Assembly: GCA_017940565.1 (NCBI GenBank)
Contig: JAGAYH010000052.1
Location: 1-49,142, forward strand
Direction of reading: 5' to 3'
Source: Bacteroidaceae bacterium
Lineage (GTDB): Bacteria > Bacteroidota > Bacteroidia > Bacteroidales > Bacteroidaceae
Length of the DNA: 49,142 nucleotides
Shown here piece after piece: positions 1 through 9,000 of this stretch. The notes beneath the pieces are model-generated. The model was not told the origin of the DNA. It was given only the letters and a program-made list of their open reading frames with translations, and ran no database searches. The first letter of the stretch is position 1, and each line of letters begins with the position of its first letter. Made by a program: the position numbers and the translations under genes.

Positions 1-90
1 GAAACGCCGCTTTTGCGGGCCGAAACGCCGGCTCATTTTCGGGAAATGTTAAAACCGCGCGTTAACATTGTTAAGGCGGGCGTAAAAAGC

Positions 91-121
91 GAGGCGCCTC
101 CCCTGCACAGGGAGGCGCCTC
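91..121 (-). terminator. Rho-independent terminator of the aquaporin gene
   Basis: Perfect 12-bp stem (91-102 with 110-121) around a 7-nt loop. Read on the minus strand it lies just after the aquaporin stop codon and is followed by a short U tract (A run at 84-88 on the plus strand). Confidence 0.8.
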
Positions 122-149
122 CAGGTATTAATTGTAAATGAAAAAAGAA

Positions 150-845
150 TTAGTCTTCTTTCTTGCACTTGCAGCAGCATTCACCGCTGATGAGCGTCCA
201 AACGCAAGCGGCTACGGCTGCACCTACGAGCGGGGCAACGATGAATACCCAGAGGTCCGTCAGGGCCTGGCCGCCTTCGAAGAGAGCGGGGCCGATGGAG
301 CGGGCGGGATTCACGCTGGTGCCGGTGTAGTGGATACCCACGAGGTGGATGAGAATGAGGGCGAGACCGATGGCCAGACCGGCAAAGTTGTTGGTGGCAC
401 CGTTGGTCTTCGAGGTGGCGCCGAGCACTACGAGCACGAAGATGAATGTCAGGAAGCATTCAACGATGAAACCGTTCAACTGGCCGGCAGCGCAGGCGTT
501 GGCGCCGGTGGTGGTACCCTCGGCCAGACCCGGAGAGGTGGTTACGAACAGATAGAGGGCGGCGGCGGCGAGGATGGCGCCGATGACCTGGCCAACGATG
601 TAACCGCAAGCGTCCTTACCGCTCATGCGGCCGCTGAGGAGCACGCCAAGGGTGATGGCGGGATTGATGTGGCATCCGCTGATGCCGCCGATGGCATAGG
701 CCATGGCTACTACGGTAAGACCGAAGGCTACGGCTGTACCTATTACGGAAGCCGTGTCGGCACCGCAATTCAGACTAACGGCTGCACCGCAACCGAGGAA
801 CGTGAGCACGAATGTGCCTACCAATTCTGCTAAATACTTTTTCAT
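150..845 (-). CDS. aqpZ: Aquaporin Z-type water channel
   Basis: Major intrinsic protein of 231 residues, the usual length for bacterial AqpZ; it should form an inner-membrane tetramer passing water. Six hydrophobic segments and both NPA boxes are visible (HINPA around 61-63, SVNPAR at 177-182). The likely selectivity-filter residues Phe41, His167, Thr176 and Arg182 match the water-specific AqpZ set rather than the wider glycerol-facilitator set. The C-terminus ends in an unusual cysteine cluster (GECCCKCKKED, 221-231) that classical AqpZ lacks; it may bind metal or be a redox site, which is inference. The gene lies 86 bp after the nuclease gene on the same strand and has its own terminator. 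The overlapping plus-strand frame is a shadow. Confidence 0.93.
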   Translation of the reverse strand: MKKYLAELVGTFVLTFLGCGAAVSLNCGADTASVIGTAVAFGLTVVAMAYAIGGISGCHINPAITLGVLLSGRMSGKDACGYIVGQVIGAILAAAALYLFVTTSPGLAEGTTTGANACAAGQLNGFIVECFLTFIFVLVVLGATSKTNGATNNFAGLAIGLALILIHLVGIHYTGTSVNPARSIGPALFEGGQALTDLWVFIVAPLVGAAVAACVWTLISGECCCKCKKED

Positions 846-931
846 ACACTTAATTGTTTAGGGGGTTATCAGTTATCTTTTTCTTTCTAACGTGAAAAGT
901 CGGTTTTTATTGTCAAGATTCCGGCCAATTT

Positions 932-1774
932 TCAGTGCGTCCAGTCTCTGAGGTTGCGCTGAGCCTCAAGCTCTTTCTGCTGTTTGGCGGGCAGCGAGTG
1001 GAAGAGGTCGAAGCCGGTGAGCTGCTCCACCTCGTCGATAGTCATGGTATAGCTGTCCATCGGGCGGGAGCCGGCCACATTGTCATAGACGAAGGCGATG
1101 CCGCGCTCACGGCCGGCGTCGAGACAAACCAGGGCTTTGAAGAAACCGTCGGGGATGCGCACCCGCTTTTTCATCCACCGCGGCGGAGCATCGGTGAAGA
1201 TGGGGCCGGCGATGATGTAGATGCTCTCTTTCTTGCGGCTCACCCAGGCACGGCAGGCTTCTTCGAGTATGCGCCAGTCGCCGCCGTTGAGCGTATGGTT
1301 CTGCGGACAGATGTTCGACATGATGAAGCAGTCGAGCATGGCCGTGGTGCTCCACTTGTTGTCACCGGCGGGACACATGTGGCCGCGGTCGAAACCCGAA
1401 CCGCTGTAGTCGCCGAAGTACACTTTCTCGTTGCTTGCCAGTTCGGGGTCTTCAAAGAACTGGGCGCGCTTGGCCGAGCCGCGCATGCGTTCGGGCGTCA
1501 GTTTCCAGGCCACATAGTTGGCAATACGGTATTTGGTGTTATACGAAACGGTGTATCCCTCACGTTTAATAAGTTTTTCTCCCCGGATGGGGGCGGCCAG
1601 CAAAGGCACGCCGGCCACACCGTCTGCCTGCTGGAGGCTGCGACGGGGAGCGGTGCGGCGCTGGCCGTCGGCAAGGGCGCTGCTCTGCCCGTTTCCGCTG
1701 CGCGGCGACTGCCACAGCGAGCAACCGGCCAGCAGGAGGGCCAGAACAGGTATCACATGGGTGTGTATCTTCAT
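932..1774 (-). CDS. DNA/RNA non-specific endonuclease lipoprotein
   Basis: Extracytoplasmic nuclease of the beta-beta-alpha-Me (NUC1, Serratia nuclease) family, 280 residues. A lipoprotein signal ends at LLLAGC (Cys18), so the enzyme is probably anchored in an envelope membrane. The catalytic signature DRGHMCPAGD lies at 129-138 with His132 as general base. Downstream SNICPQN (153-159) and TLNGGDW (161-167) hold the expected metal-binding Asn and motif neighbours. The likely role is degrading extracellular or periplasmic nucleic acid for nutrients or defence. The start codon lies 2 nt after the stop of the penicillin-binding protein gene, so the two are almost certainly cotranscribed. Family assignment is firm; the physiological role is inferred. 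Confidence 0.92.
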   Translation of the reverse strand: MKIHTHVIPVLALLLAGCSLWQSPRSGNGQSSALADGQRRTAPRRSLQQADGVAGVPLLAAPIRGEKLIKREGYTVSYNTKYRIANYVAWKLTPERMRGSAKRAQFFEDPELASNEKVYFGDYSGSGFDRGHMCPAGDNKWSTTAMLDCFIMSNICPQNHTLNGGDWRILEEACRAWVSRKKESIYIIAGPIFTDAPPRWMKKRVRIPDGFFKALVCLDAGRERGIAFVYDNVAGSRPMDSYTMTIDEVEQLTGFDLFHSLPAKQQKELEAQRNLRDWTH

Positions 1775-1776
1775 AA

Positions 1777-4227
1777 TTATTCTATGGTTTCTATTATTTC
1801 GTCCATGCGTTCGTGAACACTGCCGTCGGCACTGCGCACAGCGCGGTGGGTGGTCGTGTCGCTACCGCCCACATAGGAGAAGTCGAGTGAATCGAGTTCG
1901 AACGAATCAGGATCGGCACGATAGTAACGGGCACAGGTGTAGCACTCCGCGGGAATGTCTTCCTTGGGCTTGGAGAATTTTTGGCGGTAGTGCTTGAACT
2001 TCGGGTCGTTCAATACCGACTGGATGAAGTAGCCGAAGATGGGAAGTGCCGTACGGCTGCCTTGCCCCAGGGCTCCGGTGCGGAAATGGATGCTGCGGTA
2101 TTCTCCGCCCACCCAGGCGCCGCCAATCAGAGCGGGAGTGACACCCACGTACCAGGCATCGCTGTGGTTGTTGCTCGTACCCGTCTTGCCGCCGAAGTCG
2201 GTGGTACGGTCGAACTCTCTGACATAGGTCCACAGGGCCATGGAGGTGGCTCCGGGCTCGGTCAGACCAGCCCGCAACATTTCCTGCATCAGATAGGCCG
2301 AGCGGTAGGGCAAGCCTTGCACGGGCTTCGGGGCATCGCGCCGGGCATCGTAGATGACACTGCCATAGCGGTCCACTATCTTGGTGACGAACTGGGGATC
2401 GCACATCTCTCCGTCGGCCACGATGGTGGCATAGGCGTTGACCAGTTCCAGCAGTTGCATGTCGGAAGAGCCCAGTGTGAGCGACGGCGTATTGTCGAGT
2501 TTCGACTTCACGCCCATGCTGTGGGCGGTCTGGATGATGTTGTCGATGCCCACTTCCATGCCGGTCTTCACGGCCACACTGTTGATGCTCTGGGCAAAGG
2601 CGGCGCGCAACGTCATGGAGTCGCCGGTGAAGTAGCCGTTGGCGTTGTGGGGCGTCCAGGGCATTTCCTTCTTCTTGCGGGCATCGTAGACCATGATGCG
2701 CACATAGCTGTCGCGGCGACGGTCGCAGGGAGTGAAGCCCTGGTTCATGGCAGCAGCATAGACGAAAGCCTTGAATGTGGAACCCGGCTGACGCATGGAA
2801 GTCACTTTGTCGTATTTCCACGAATTGTAGTCAATGTCGCCCACCCAAGCCTTGATATGGCGTGTCTGCGGCTCCATGGCCACAAAACCGGTGTGCATGA
2901 AGCGAACCATGTAGCGGATGCTGTCCATGGTGCTCATCACGGCCTGACGGGGACCGTCGTAGTCGAAGAGCGTCACCTCATGGGGCAGATTCAGGTAGTA
3001 GTCGATGGAGTCGGCGTTGCCTTCGAACTTGCGGCTCAAGGCCTTGTAAACGGGCAGGCGGCTGGCTATGTCTTCTATGAAATGGGGTACGGTCTGGTGA
3101 TGCTCGTCCTGCCAGGGGTCCATACCTTGCCAGTGGCTGTTGAAGCGTTGCTGGATAACGCGCATCTGCTTCATCACCGCGGCCTCGGCATAGGCCTGCA
3201 ATTTGGAATTGAGCGTAGTGTAGATTTTCAGGCCGTCGGCATAGAGGTCCACGTCCAAACCGCGCTTCTCAAAGAGTTCCTTGAGGTGTTTGGCCAACTC
3301 CTGGCGGAAGTAGAGCGCCTGGCCGTCATAATTGTTCTCCACGCTGTAGTTGAGGTCGATTGGCAACGCCTTGAGCGAGTCGCAGGCTTGGGGCGTCAGG
3401 TCACCGTGGGAGCACAGGTTGTCGAGCACCACGTTGCGGCGGCGCAGGCTGTTTTTGGGATTGATTTTCGGATTGTAGGTTGACGTGGCTTTGAGCAAGC
3501 CCACCAGCACAGCACACTCCTCCGTCTTCAATCGGGCCGGTGTAGTGTCGAAATAGGTCTTGGCCGCCGTCTTGATGCCGTAAGCGTTGCTGCCGAAATC
3601 CACCGTGTTCACGTACATCGTCAGGATGTCTTCCTTCGAGTAGCGGCTCTCCAACAGGATGGCCAATATCCACTCCTTCGTCTTCATAATGACCATGCCC
3701 ACGCCGGGTATCTTGCCCAGCAGGCCGTTGGAGTATTTCGTCCGCATGCGGAACATGTTCTTCACCAACTGCTGCGTCAGGGTCGATGCACCGCGCGCAT
3801 TGCCGTGCATCATGTCCTTCACCGCAGCAAACAGCCCCTGAATATCCACTCCGCGGTGGCTGTAGAAGCGCTCGTCTTCCGTATCAATGAGCGTGGCGTA
3901 AAACATGGGAGCCACCTCTTTGTAGGTCACCGGCGAACGGTTTTCGTTGAAATATTTTCCGATGAGCACCCCGTCCTCCGTGTATATTTCCGAAGCCAGA
4001 CTGTTCTCGGGGTGCATGATTTCGTCTATCGTCGGCGACTTGCCAAACAACCAGAACAGGTTCACATAGACGGCAAACAGATAGAACACAAAGAAGCCCA
4101 GCAGCGAGGCCAGTCCCACCAGCCACTTCTTCCACCACGGTGCGCCGCGATAGAGCCCTTTGTACCAGTGCCACGCCCTTTGGGGCAAGCGCACAATATA
4201 GCGTAACCACGTTTTAAGGTATTCCAT
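1777..4227 (-). CDS. Class A penicillin-binding protein 1A (transglycosylase/transpeptidase)
   Basis: Bifunctional peptidoglycan synthase of 816 residues. A short cytoplasmic tail is followed by one membrane anchor at about 35-62. The GT51 glycosyltransferase domain has the catalytic EDERFYSHRG (117-126) and GASTLTQQLVKN (146-157). The transpeptidase domain has STFK (483-486, acyl-enzyme Ser483), SIN (547-549) and KTGT (681-684), so both activities look intact. The enzyme polymerises lipid II and cross-links the strands in the periplasm and is a beta-lactam target. It begins an operon with the nuclease gene. Its promoter lies in the divergent space with the zinc-ribbon gene. Symbols such as mrcA or ponA are used for the family; I leave it blank because the paralogue is not certain. 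Confidence 0.95.
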   Translation of the reverse strand: MEYLKTWLRYIVRLPQRAWHWYKGLYRGAPWWKKWLVGLASLLGFFVFYLFAVYVNLFWLFGKSPTIDEIMHPENSLASEIYTEDGVLIGKYFNENRSPVTYKEVAPMFYATLIDTEDERFYSHRGVDIQGLFAAVKDMMHGNARGASTLTQQLVKNMFRMRTKYSNGLLGKIPGVGMVIMKTKEWILAILLESRYSKEDILTMYVNTVDFGSNAYGIKTAAKTYFDTTPARLKTEECAVLVGLLKATSTYNPKINPKNSLRRRNVVLDNLCSHGDLTPQACDSLKALPIDLNYSVENNYDGQALYFRQELAKHLKELFEKRGLDVDLYADGLKIYTTLNSKLQAYAEAAVMKQMRVIQQRFNSHWQGMDPWQDEHHQTVPHFIEDIASRLPVYKALSRKFEGNADSIDYYLNLPHEVTLFDYDGPRQAVMSTMDSIRYMVRFMHTGFVAMEPQTRHIKAWVGDIDYNSWKYDKVTSMRQPGSTFKAFVYAAAMNQGFTPCDRRRDSYVRIMVYDARKKKEMPWTPHNANGYFTGDSMTLRAAFAQSINSVAVKTGMEVGIDNIIQTAHSMGVKSKLDNTPSLTLGSSDMQLLELVNAYATIVADGEMCDPQFVTKIVDRYGSVIYDARRDAPKPVQGLPYRSAYLMQEMLRAGLTEPGATSMALWTYVREFDRTTDFGGKTGTSNNHSDAWYVGVTPALIGGAWVGGEYRSIHFRTGALGQGSRTALPIFGYFIQSVLNDPKFKHYRQKFSKPKEDIPAECYTCARYYRADPDSFELDSLDFSYVGGSDTTTHRAVRSADGSVHERMDEIIETIE

Positions 4228-4267
4228 GCGTTATCTCATTTTTAGGGTCAGCAGACCTACTATTGTA

Positions 4268-4275
4268 CAAAATTA
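4268..4275 (-). promoter_or_regulatory. Candidate -7 box for the PBP1A operon
   Basis: Minus-strand TAATTTTG fits the TAnnTTTG box and would place transcription start about 34 nt before the ATG at 4227. No clear TTTG box is seen upstream. Confidence 0.4.
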
Positions 4276-4340
4276 CGCATTTCGCGGCATTCATAAACGT
4301 TCCTCCCTCTTAAAAATCGTTGTCTTTCGCCCTTTCCTCT

Positions 4341-4360
4341 CAAATTTAAGTGTAAATTTG
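4341..4360. promoter_or_regulatory. Back-to-back -7 boxes in the PBP1A/zinc-ribbon divergent space
   Basis: CAAATTTA and TAAATTTG form a perfect 8-bp inverted repeat with a 4-nt spacer. The right half is a plus-strand TAnnTTTG box 22 nt before the ATG at 4382; the left half is the same box for the minus strand. The two promoters would overlap, so one polymerase could exclude the other. Confidence 0.5.
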
Positions 4361-4381
4361 CACCTATAAACCCGTCAAATC

Positions 4382-5236
4382 ATGAAATACAACGTCCGTT
4401 GCCACCATTGTGGCCAACTCTTCCCTGTCGATGGCCAACCCGGGCAGCACAGCGAAGCCACCTGCCCCCACTGCGGCGCCAAGCTCCAGTTTACCGCCCC
4501 CGAAACAGCCGGACAGCCCTCCGCTGACGACACGCCAGAGTCCAATAAAAAACTTATCATTCTGGTGGCCGTGCTGGCCCTGCTTACCGTCGCCGTCTAT
4601 GTGGGCCACACCTTCTACGACAGTTACCTCGACCGGCAGCACCGGCACCAGATGGCTCGCCTGCTCCAGCTCGACTCCGCCCGCACCGTCGAAGCTGAAG
4701 CCGCCGAACACGCTTATGCCATACAAAAATCCCGCGAAGACTCCATTCTCCGGCACAGCGAGCAATTCATCAAAGAGCATGTGGAAGAAATCTATGCCAT
4801 TGCCTTCGCCGAAATCAACGGAGCCCCCAACGACACCATTGACATCAGCCGCGACTTCTTCACACCGTCCTTCAGCGAAGCCATCACCGCCGCACGCAAC
4901 CGGGCCCGCCGCGACTCGCTCGCCGTGGCCCCGCCCAATTTCTGGACTCAAGGCTACAGCCAAGGTCTGATGCTGCCGGCGCGCGCCGTATCCGTAAGCC
5001 ACATCACGGCCGACAGTGCCCAGGTATTCCTCAAAGCCGAACAGCGTCGCAGTCGTCCCGACGAGCCTTTGCGCACCGCCTCCTACCTCGGCACGCTCCG
5101 TCTCGCCTTCACCAACGGCCGTTGGCTCATCGACGACTTCATCAACGAACGCCGCGGCTCCTTCCGCCGGTTACTCAAGCCACGGCCAACTCCCGTGGAA
5201 GCTGAAACCGAGGCTGAGCCCCAAGACACCGAATAA
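4382..5236 (+). CDS. Zinc-ribbon protein with one membrane segment
   Basis: 284-residue protein of unknown function. The N-terminus is an MJ0042-like zinc ribbon with Cys7-x2-Cys10 and Cys28-x2-Cys31, preceded by a short MKYNVR start. A single transmembrane helix runs about 58-76, so the ribbon faces the cytoplasm and about 200 residues are extracytoplasmic. A charged, probably helical stretch follows (85-125). The C-terminal part (about 215-265) has short strands ending in NGRWLIDDF, which resembles small NTF2-like or DUF4878-like periplasmic folds; that likeness is a guess. The gene is divergent from the PBP1A operon, which hints at an envelope role without proving it. Confidence 0.8.
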   Translation: MKYNVRCHHCGQLFPVDGQPGQHSEATCPHCGAKLQFTAPETAGQPSADDTPESNKKLIILVAVLALLTVAVYVGHTFYDSYLDRQHRHQMARLLQLDSARTVEAEAAEHAYAIQKSREDSILRHSEQFIKEHVEEIYAIAFAEINGAPNDTIDISRDFFTPSFSEAITAARNRARRDSLAVAPPNFWTQGYSQGLMLPARAVSVSHITADSAQVFLKAEQRRSRPDEPLRTASYLGTLRLAFTNGRWLIDDFINERRGSFRRLLKPRPTPVEAETEAEPQDTE

Positions 5237-5284
5237 CGTTTCCAGAACAACCAGTATCTACAGAAACTCTAGAATGACTAGAAT

Positions 5285-5375
5285 CTCTAGTATCTCTCTC
5301 CTCCCTAAACAGAAGCGCCCGGCCATTCAGGCCGGGCGCTTGCTTATCGGGAAATCTTCTGTGATTTCTTAACAG
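5285..5375 (+). repeat. 91-bp inverted repeat, left arm
   Basis: The outer 28 bp (5285-5312) are identical to the reverse complement of 9970-9997. The inner 34 bp (5342-5375) match the reverse complement of 9907-9940 with two differences. Between them is a 12-bp stem (5313-5324 with 5330-5341) with loop ATTCA. The loop has the same plus-strand orientation in both arms although the flanks are inverted. The hairpin may also end transcription of the zinc-ribbon gene. Confidence 0.9.
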
Positions 5376-5480
5376 GTGCAGAATTACGAAGAATCATCCT
5401 TTTCGGCCAAATTTTCGCCGGTATTTTTAAGAAATATTATTAAAGCCGGCCCTTTTTCTTCCGTCAAGGGTTGCACCATT

Positions 5481-5625
5481 CCAAAAAAATTTGACAAACG
5501 GCCGACAGACGTCCCACATCGGCGTTCACAAGTGGGACTTCGTCGCGCAGAAACGGCGTTTCAAAATTCCGAAGCGCCGCTTCTGTTTGGCCGCATCTGA
5601 GACCCGATGAAAATCAGCGGATTAG
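5481..5625 (+). repeat. Dispersed intergenic repeat, copy 1
   Basis: About 145 bp matching the reverse complement of 21104-21250, with an identical 42-nt core (5519-5560 versus 21171-21212). Inside it palindromic 13-mers are centred at 5535, 5556 and 5577, exactly 21 nt apart (CAAGTGGGACTTC, GAAACGGCGTTTC, GAAGCGCCGCTTC). Confidence 0.85.
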
Positions 5626-5773
5626 CAAATCGTCAAAAACATTCCAAAAATTTTTGACATTTTCGTCCGTCGGGCTGCTTTTACCACCCGTCTTTGGAGA
5701 GACGACCGGCCGGCTCTCCGGCGACCGGAGACGGAGGCATTTCAAGGAGCCAAAGAAAAAATATTAATAAAAA

Positions 5774-5806
5774 TTTGGCCGGTATGTGAACAAGTTCGTA
5801 TCTTTG
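5774..5806 (+). promoter_or_regulatory. Promoter of the large secreted protein gene
   Basis: TTTG (5774-5777), 21 nt, TATCTTTG (5799-5806), a good match to the Bacteroidetes housekeeping promoter. Start of transcription near 5813 leaves a leader of about 190 nt that opens with a CGCGC/GCGCG hairpin (5816-5844) around an AT-rich loop. Confidence 0.75.
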
Positions 5807-6000
5807 CAACTCAATCGCGCTATACATATATATATTAACGCGCGTGAAGAGACGGTTAATTACAATAAACTACTAAAATCCAAAGAAAAAAAGGACAGAA
5901 GCAGTATATAGCGAAAGCCAAGGCATGTCCCTGTGTGCCGACACGCCCTCGGGCAACTGAGACTGAAAAAGAAACATTATTAATTATTATACATTACAAA

Positions 6001-9000
6001 ATGAAACATTTTACGCGATTTTTGAAGAAAGGCATGGTGGCCGTTGCCGCCCTGCTGATGTGCGCCCCCACCCTGACGGTGCAGGCGCAGAATGTGACCG
6101 TGAGCCCGAGTACGGGAAGCCTCATTGCCGCGTTGACTACAGGTAGTGAGAGCGGATTCGAGGCTGGATACTCTGCCATGTGGCGTCACGAGCAATTGCC
6201 TCTGACATTTACGGTTTCTGACTTCTGTAACCTTACGGAAGGCGGAGAATTCGTTCAACCCGCAGGCAATATGACAGCGAATGGTAATTATCTGGTAGTC
6301 GATGGTGGTAGTTCTCCAGACTCATACATGTGTCTGTCTCTCCCCAAAGGCTACAGATTTACCGGTTATACGATAGTGCTTGCCAATAATTTGGTTGGTC
6401 AAACTGTTAATGGGACTAATCATGGCAGTTCGGCTCAGAAGATTTTCTATGAGACAAATGACTTGTCGCGTCATGCCTCTACGACTTCCATGGATTATGA
6501 CAATGTGTCAGACCATAACCAGTACAACACCATTTTAAGTGAGATACAAGCAAATAATCCTAATTATCCTGCTGTCGCCAAGAAGAGTAATGACTCCTAT
6601 GTAATGCCGGCAAGTAATGAGACAGGTGAGTCAAACTACTATACGATTACCCGCACGAGCCAGTCGGAAGAAGATATGGGCAATCACCTGTATTTTAGAA
6701 TGTCTCATAGCAGTAGTTCCGGCATCTACGGCGTGACAATCATTTCTTTCGAGGTTTATTTCACGGCTGAAGGCACTTTTGCAGCAGATGTAAAGCCTGA
6801 AGAGATTGGACAGGCCCGTAGTGTTGTGACCTCTCCGTTTACTACCAGTAAGATTGATATTGGTAATTTGACACGCCAGACAAAGAATGGTAAAACCTAT
6901 TTCGCTTACAGCTACCAGAACGTAAGAGATTTGGTGGGTTATACCTGGTTGTATCAGCAAGATGCTGTAGCGGACGGCGTTCCTTCTGATGTGGCAGAGA
7001 CCAAGCACATCTATCCGGTCAAGGTGGATGGCAACAATCTCTATGCATTCGGCAATGACATCTATTATATCGAGACGCCTGTACAGGTTCACACACAGTC
7101 CGGTTTGGAATCTCCCGTAGGCTATCGTATCGTAGGTGCCAGATTCAATTACCTGTGGGGAACAGCCACTGAGGGTGAAACACAGACCCTGACCAATTAT
7201 TATGTAACATACACCTCTGGTGGAACTACTTATTACCTAAACGACCAATTACATTTTACAACCTATAAGTTTCCCTGGTTGAGTGATGGCAGTAATTTAT
7301 ATACTGGAAGCGGTGATAATATCAGGTACTTAGCTTGTACAAGAAGTGGCAATTCACGTACTGTATCATTTAGCTCTAACCCAAATGGATATTATAATTT
7401 GGAGGTATTTACAAGGAATGGTAATACCTATTTAGGATGGTCAGAATGGAACACTATTGGAGGAGAAAGACAAGGTTATGTGATAGGAACTACTAATGCA
7501 GGTCAAACTGTTACGATGCAGAGAAATAACGGAGCTCCCAACGATGCAGCCCATGTTAGCAGTGAAACTGAAACCATTACTACTATCCCGGCTTTCACTC
7601 CTGGCACTTATACGCTGAACGTCTATGACAAGACCGGAACGACCATTGAGAGGACGATTGACGTTACGGAAAGCAATGCCGGTGGCATCCTTGAATTGGA
7701 CAGCCTCAACAACGACGCCGTGAAGTTCTCCATCACAGGACTGGAAGAAGGCAAGCAGGCTTTGGTATCCGTAACCTTGGAAATGCAGGCATTGAACCCC
7801 TACATTGACAAGATGGACATCGTTTGCCACGACCCCGACAACCAGTTGACGTTGTCGCAGCCGTTCACGGCCAATGACTTCTCGGTAAGTGGTGGTACAT
7901 TTACGTTCTATATTCCCGAAGATTATTTGGATACCGAACTGACCTTCACGTTCTCTGACCTGTATAGCCATGATGGTGACAAAACCTATTACGCTGGCAC
8001 GGCTGACCAGAAGAATGGCAATTCCCGTTACAGTTTTGTAACGTCAGACTACTTCTTCCCCGTTAACGGCAACGGTAATGACGGATTGTATGACAATGCT
8101 TACGACCCCAATGCTACTTATACAAATAAGGTGTTCACGTCCACAGCCGGTAACATCCGCTTCAAGTTCAACAATGCTGAGGATTTGAGTAATACAGGTG
8201 CTGGAACTGCCTCTTATCTTGAGGAAACACCGTTCTCTGTTGCTGCCTATTTGACCTCTACTGATCCCGACAATAGTGGTGCAACAGGTGAATTCATCGA
8301 TTGTAAGTTGAAGGCTTCGGACGCAACGCTAAAGAGTGGTATCTACTATGTGTTCACCGCTGACGAAACGCGCTACAACATTGCGCCGACCAAGGCCTGG
8401 CAGCATCGCTACTATGCCTTCTACCGTATGGAAATCGAGTTGGAGGCTAAGAGATATACACCCGACCTGACCTGGACGAAGGTCTATGATCAGAGTCTTT
8501 CCGTTGATGAAAGCGGTAATCCTGTAACGAAATCCCAGTGGGGTCTGAAACTCGGTACGAAGGACGGCAACGAATCTGTTACGGGTTACCTGACTGTAAA
8601 GGAAATCAACGATGCCATTGCTGAACAGATTGCTAACGAGAACATCGAAACGCCCGAATCTGCTGACCAGATTCTCTATGTCGATGCCAGCGAATTGTAT
8701 TCCATCGTCAGCAGTACAGACATTACTTTGGAGCAGTTGAAGAATACGTTGGGTGCCAATGCCCTGTTCTATCTGCCGGCCAATACGACCTCTACGCTTG
8801 ACAACTTTGCTTACAAGACAACGTCCGGTAGTTTCAGAGCCGGTAAGGATATCGTGCTGACGGACAAGAAGCCGTTCTACGCTCCGTATGACATCCAAGT
8901 GAATACAGCCAACGTTGCCAAGTTCAACCGTGAAGTTACGGTGGACAAGTATGGCAAGACGGATTATGTTTCGATGATCCTGCCGTTCGGTCTGACGACA

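Larger units (their letters stand above)
5237..6000. other. 764-bp space before the large secreted protein gene
   Basis: From left to right it holds the left arm of a 91-bp inverted repeat with a GC-rich hairpin (5285-5375), a 21-nt-period palindromic array in a 145-bp dispersed repeat (5481-5625), a palindrome GTCAAAAA/TTTTTGAC (5632-5658), a promoter (5774-5806) and a leader of about 190 nt. No convincing gene is seen in it. Confidence 0.7.

Noticed and set aside
138-833. Long plus-strand frame opposite the aquaporin gene
   Set aside because: It mirrors aqpZ, has a low-complexity Gly/Glu composition and no signal or domain; the minus strand has full NPA motifs.
1981-3483. 500-codon plus-strand frame opposite PBP1A
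   Set aside because: Shadow frame produced by GC-rich third positions of the real gene; no recognisable domain, and PBP1A motifs on the other strand are complete.
5376-5600. Short frame (74 codons) through the dispersed repeat
   Set aside because: It exists because 21-nt units keep a frame open; copies differ with frame-breaking flanks and there is no start signal. Still listed as a repeat.
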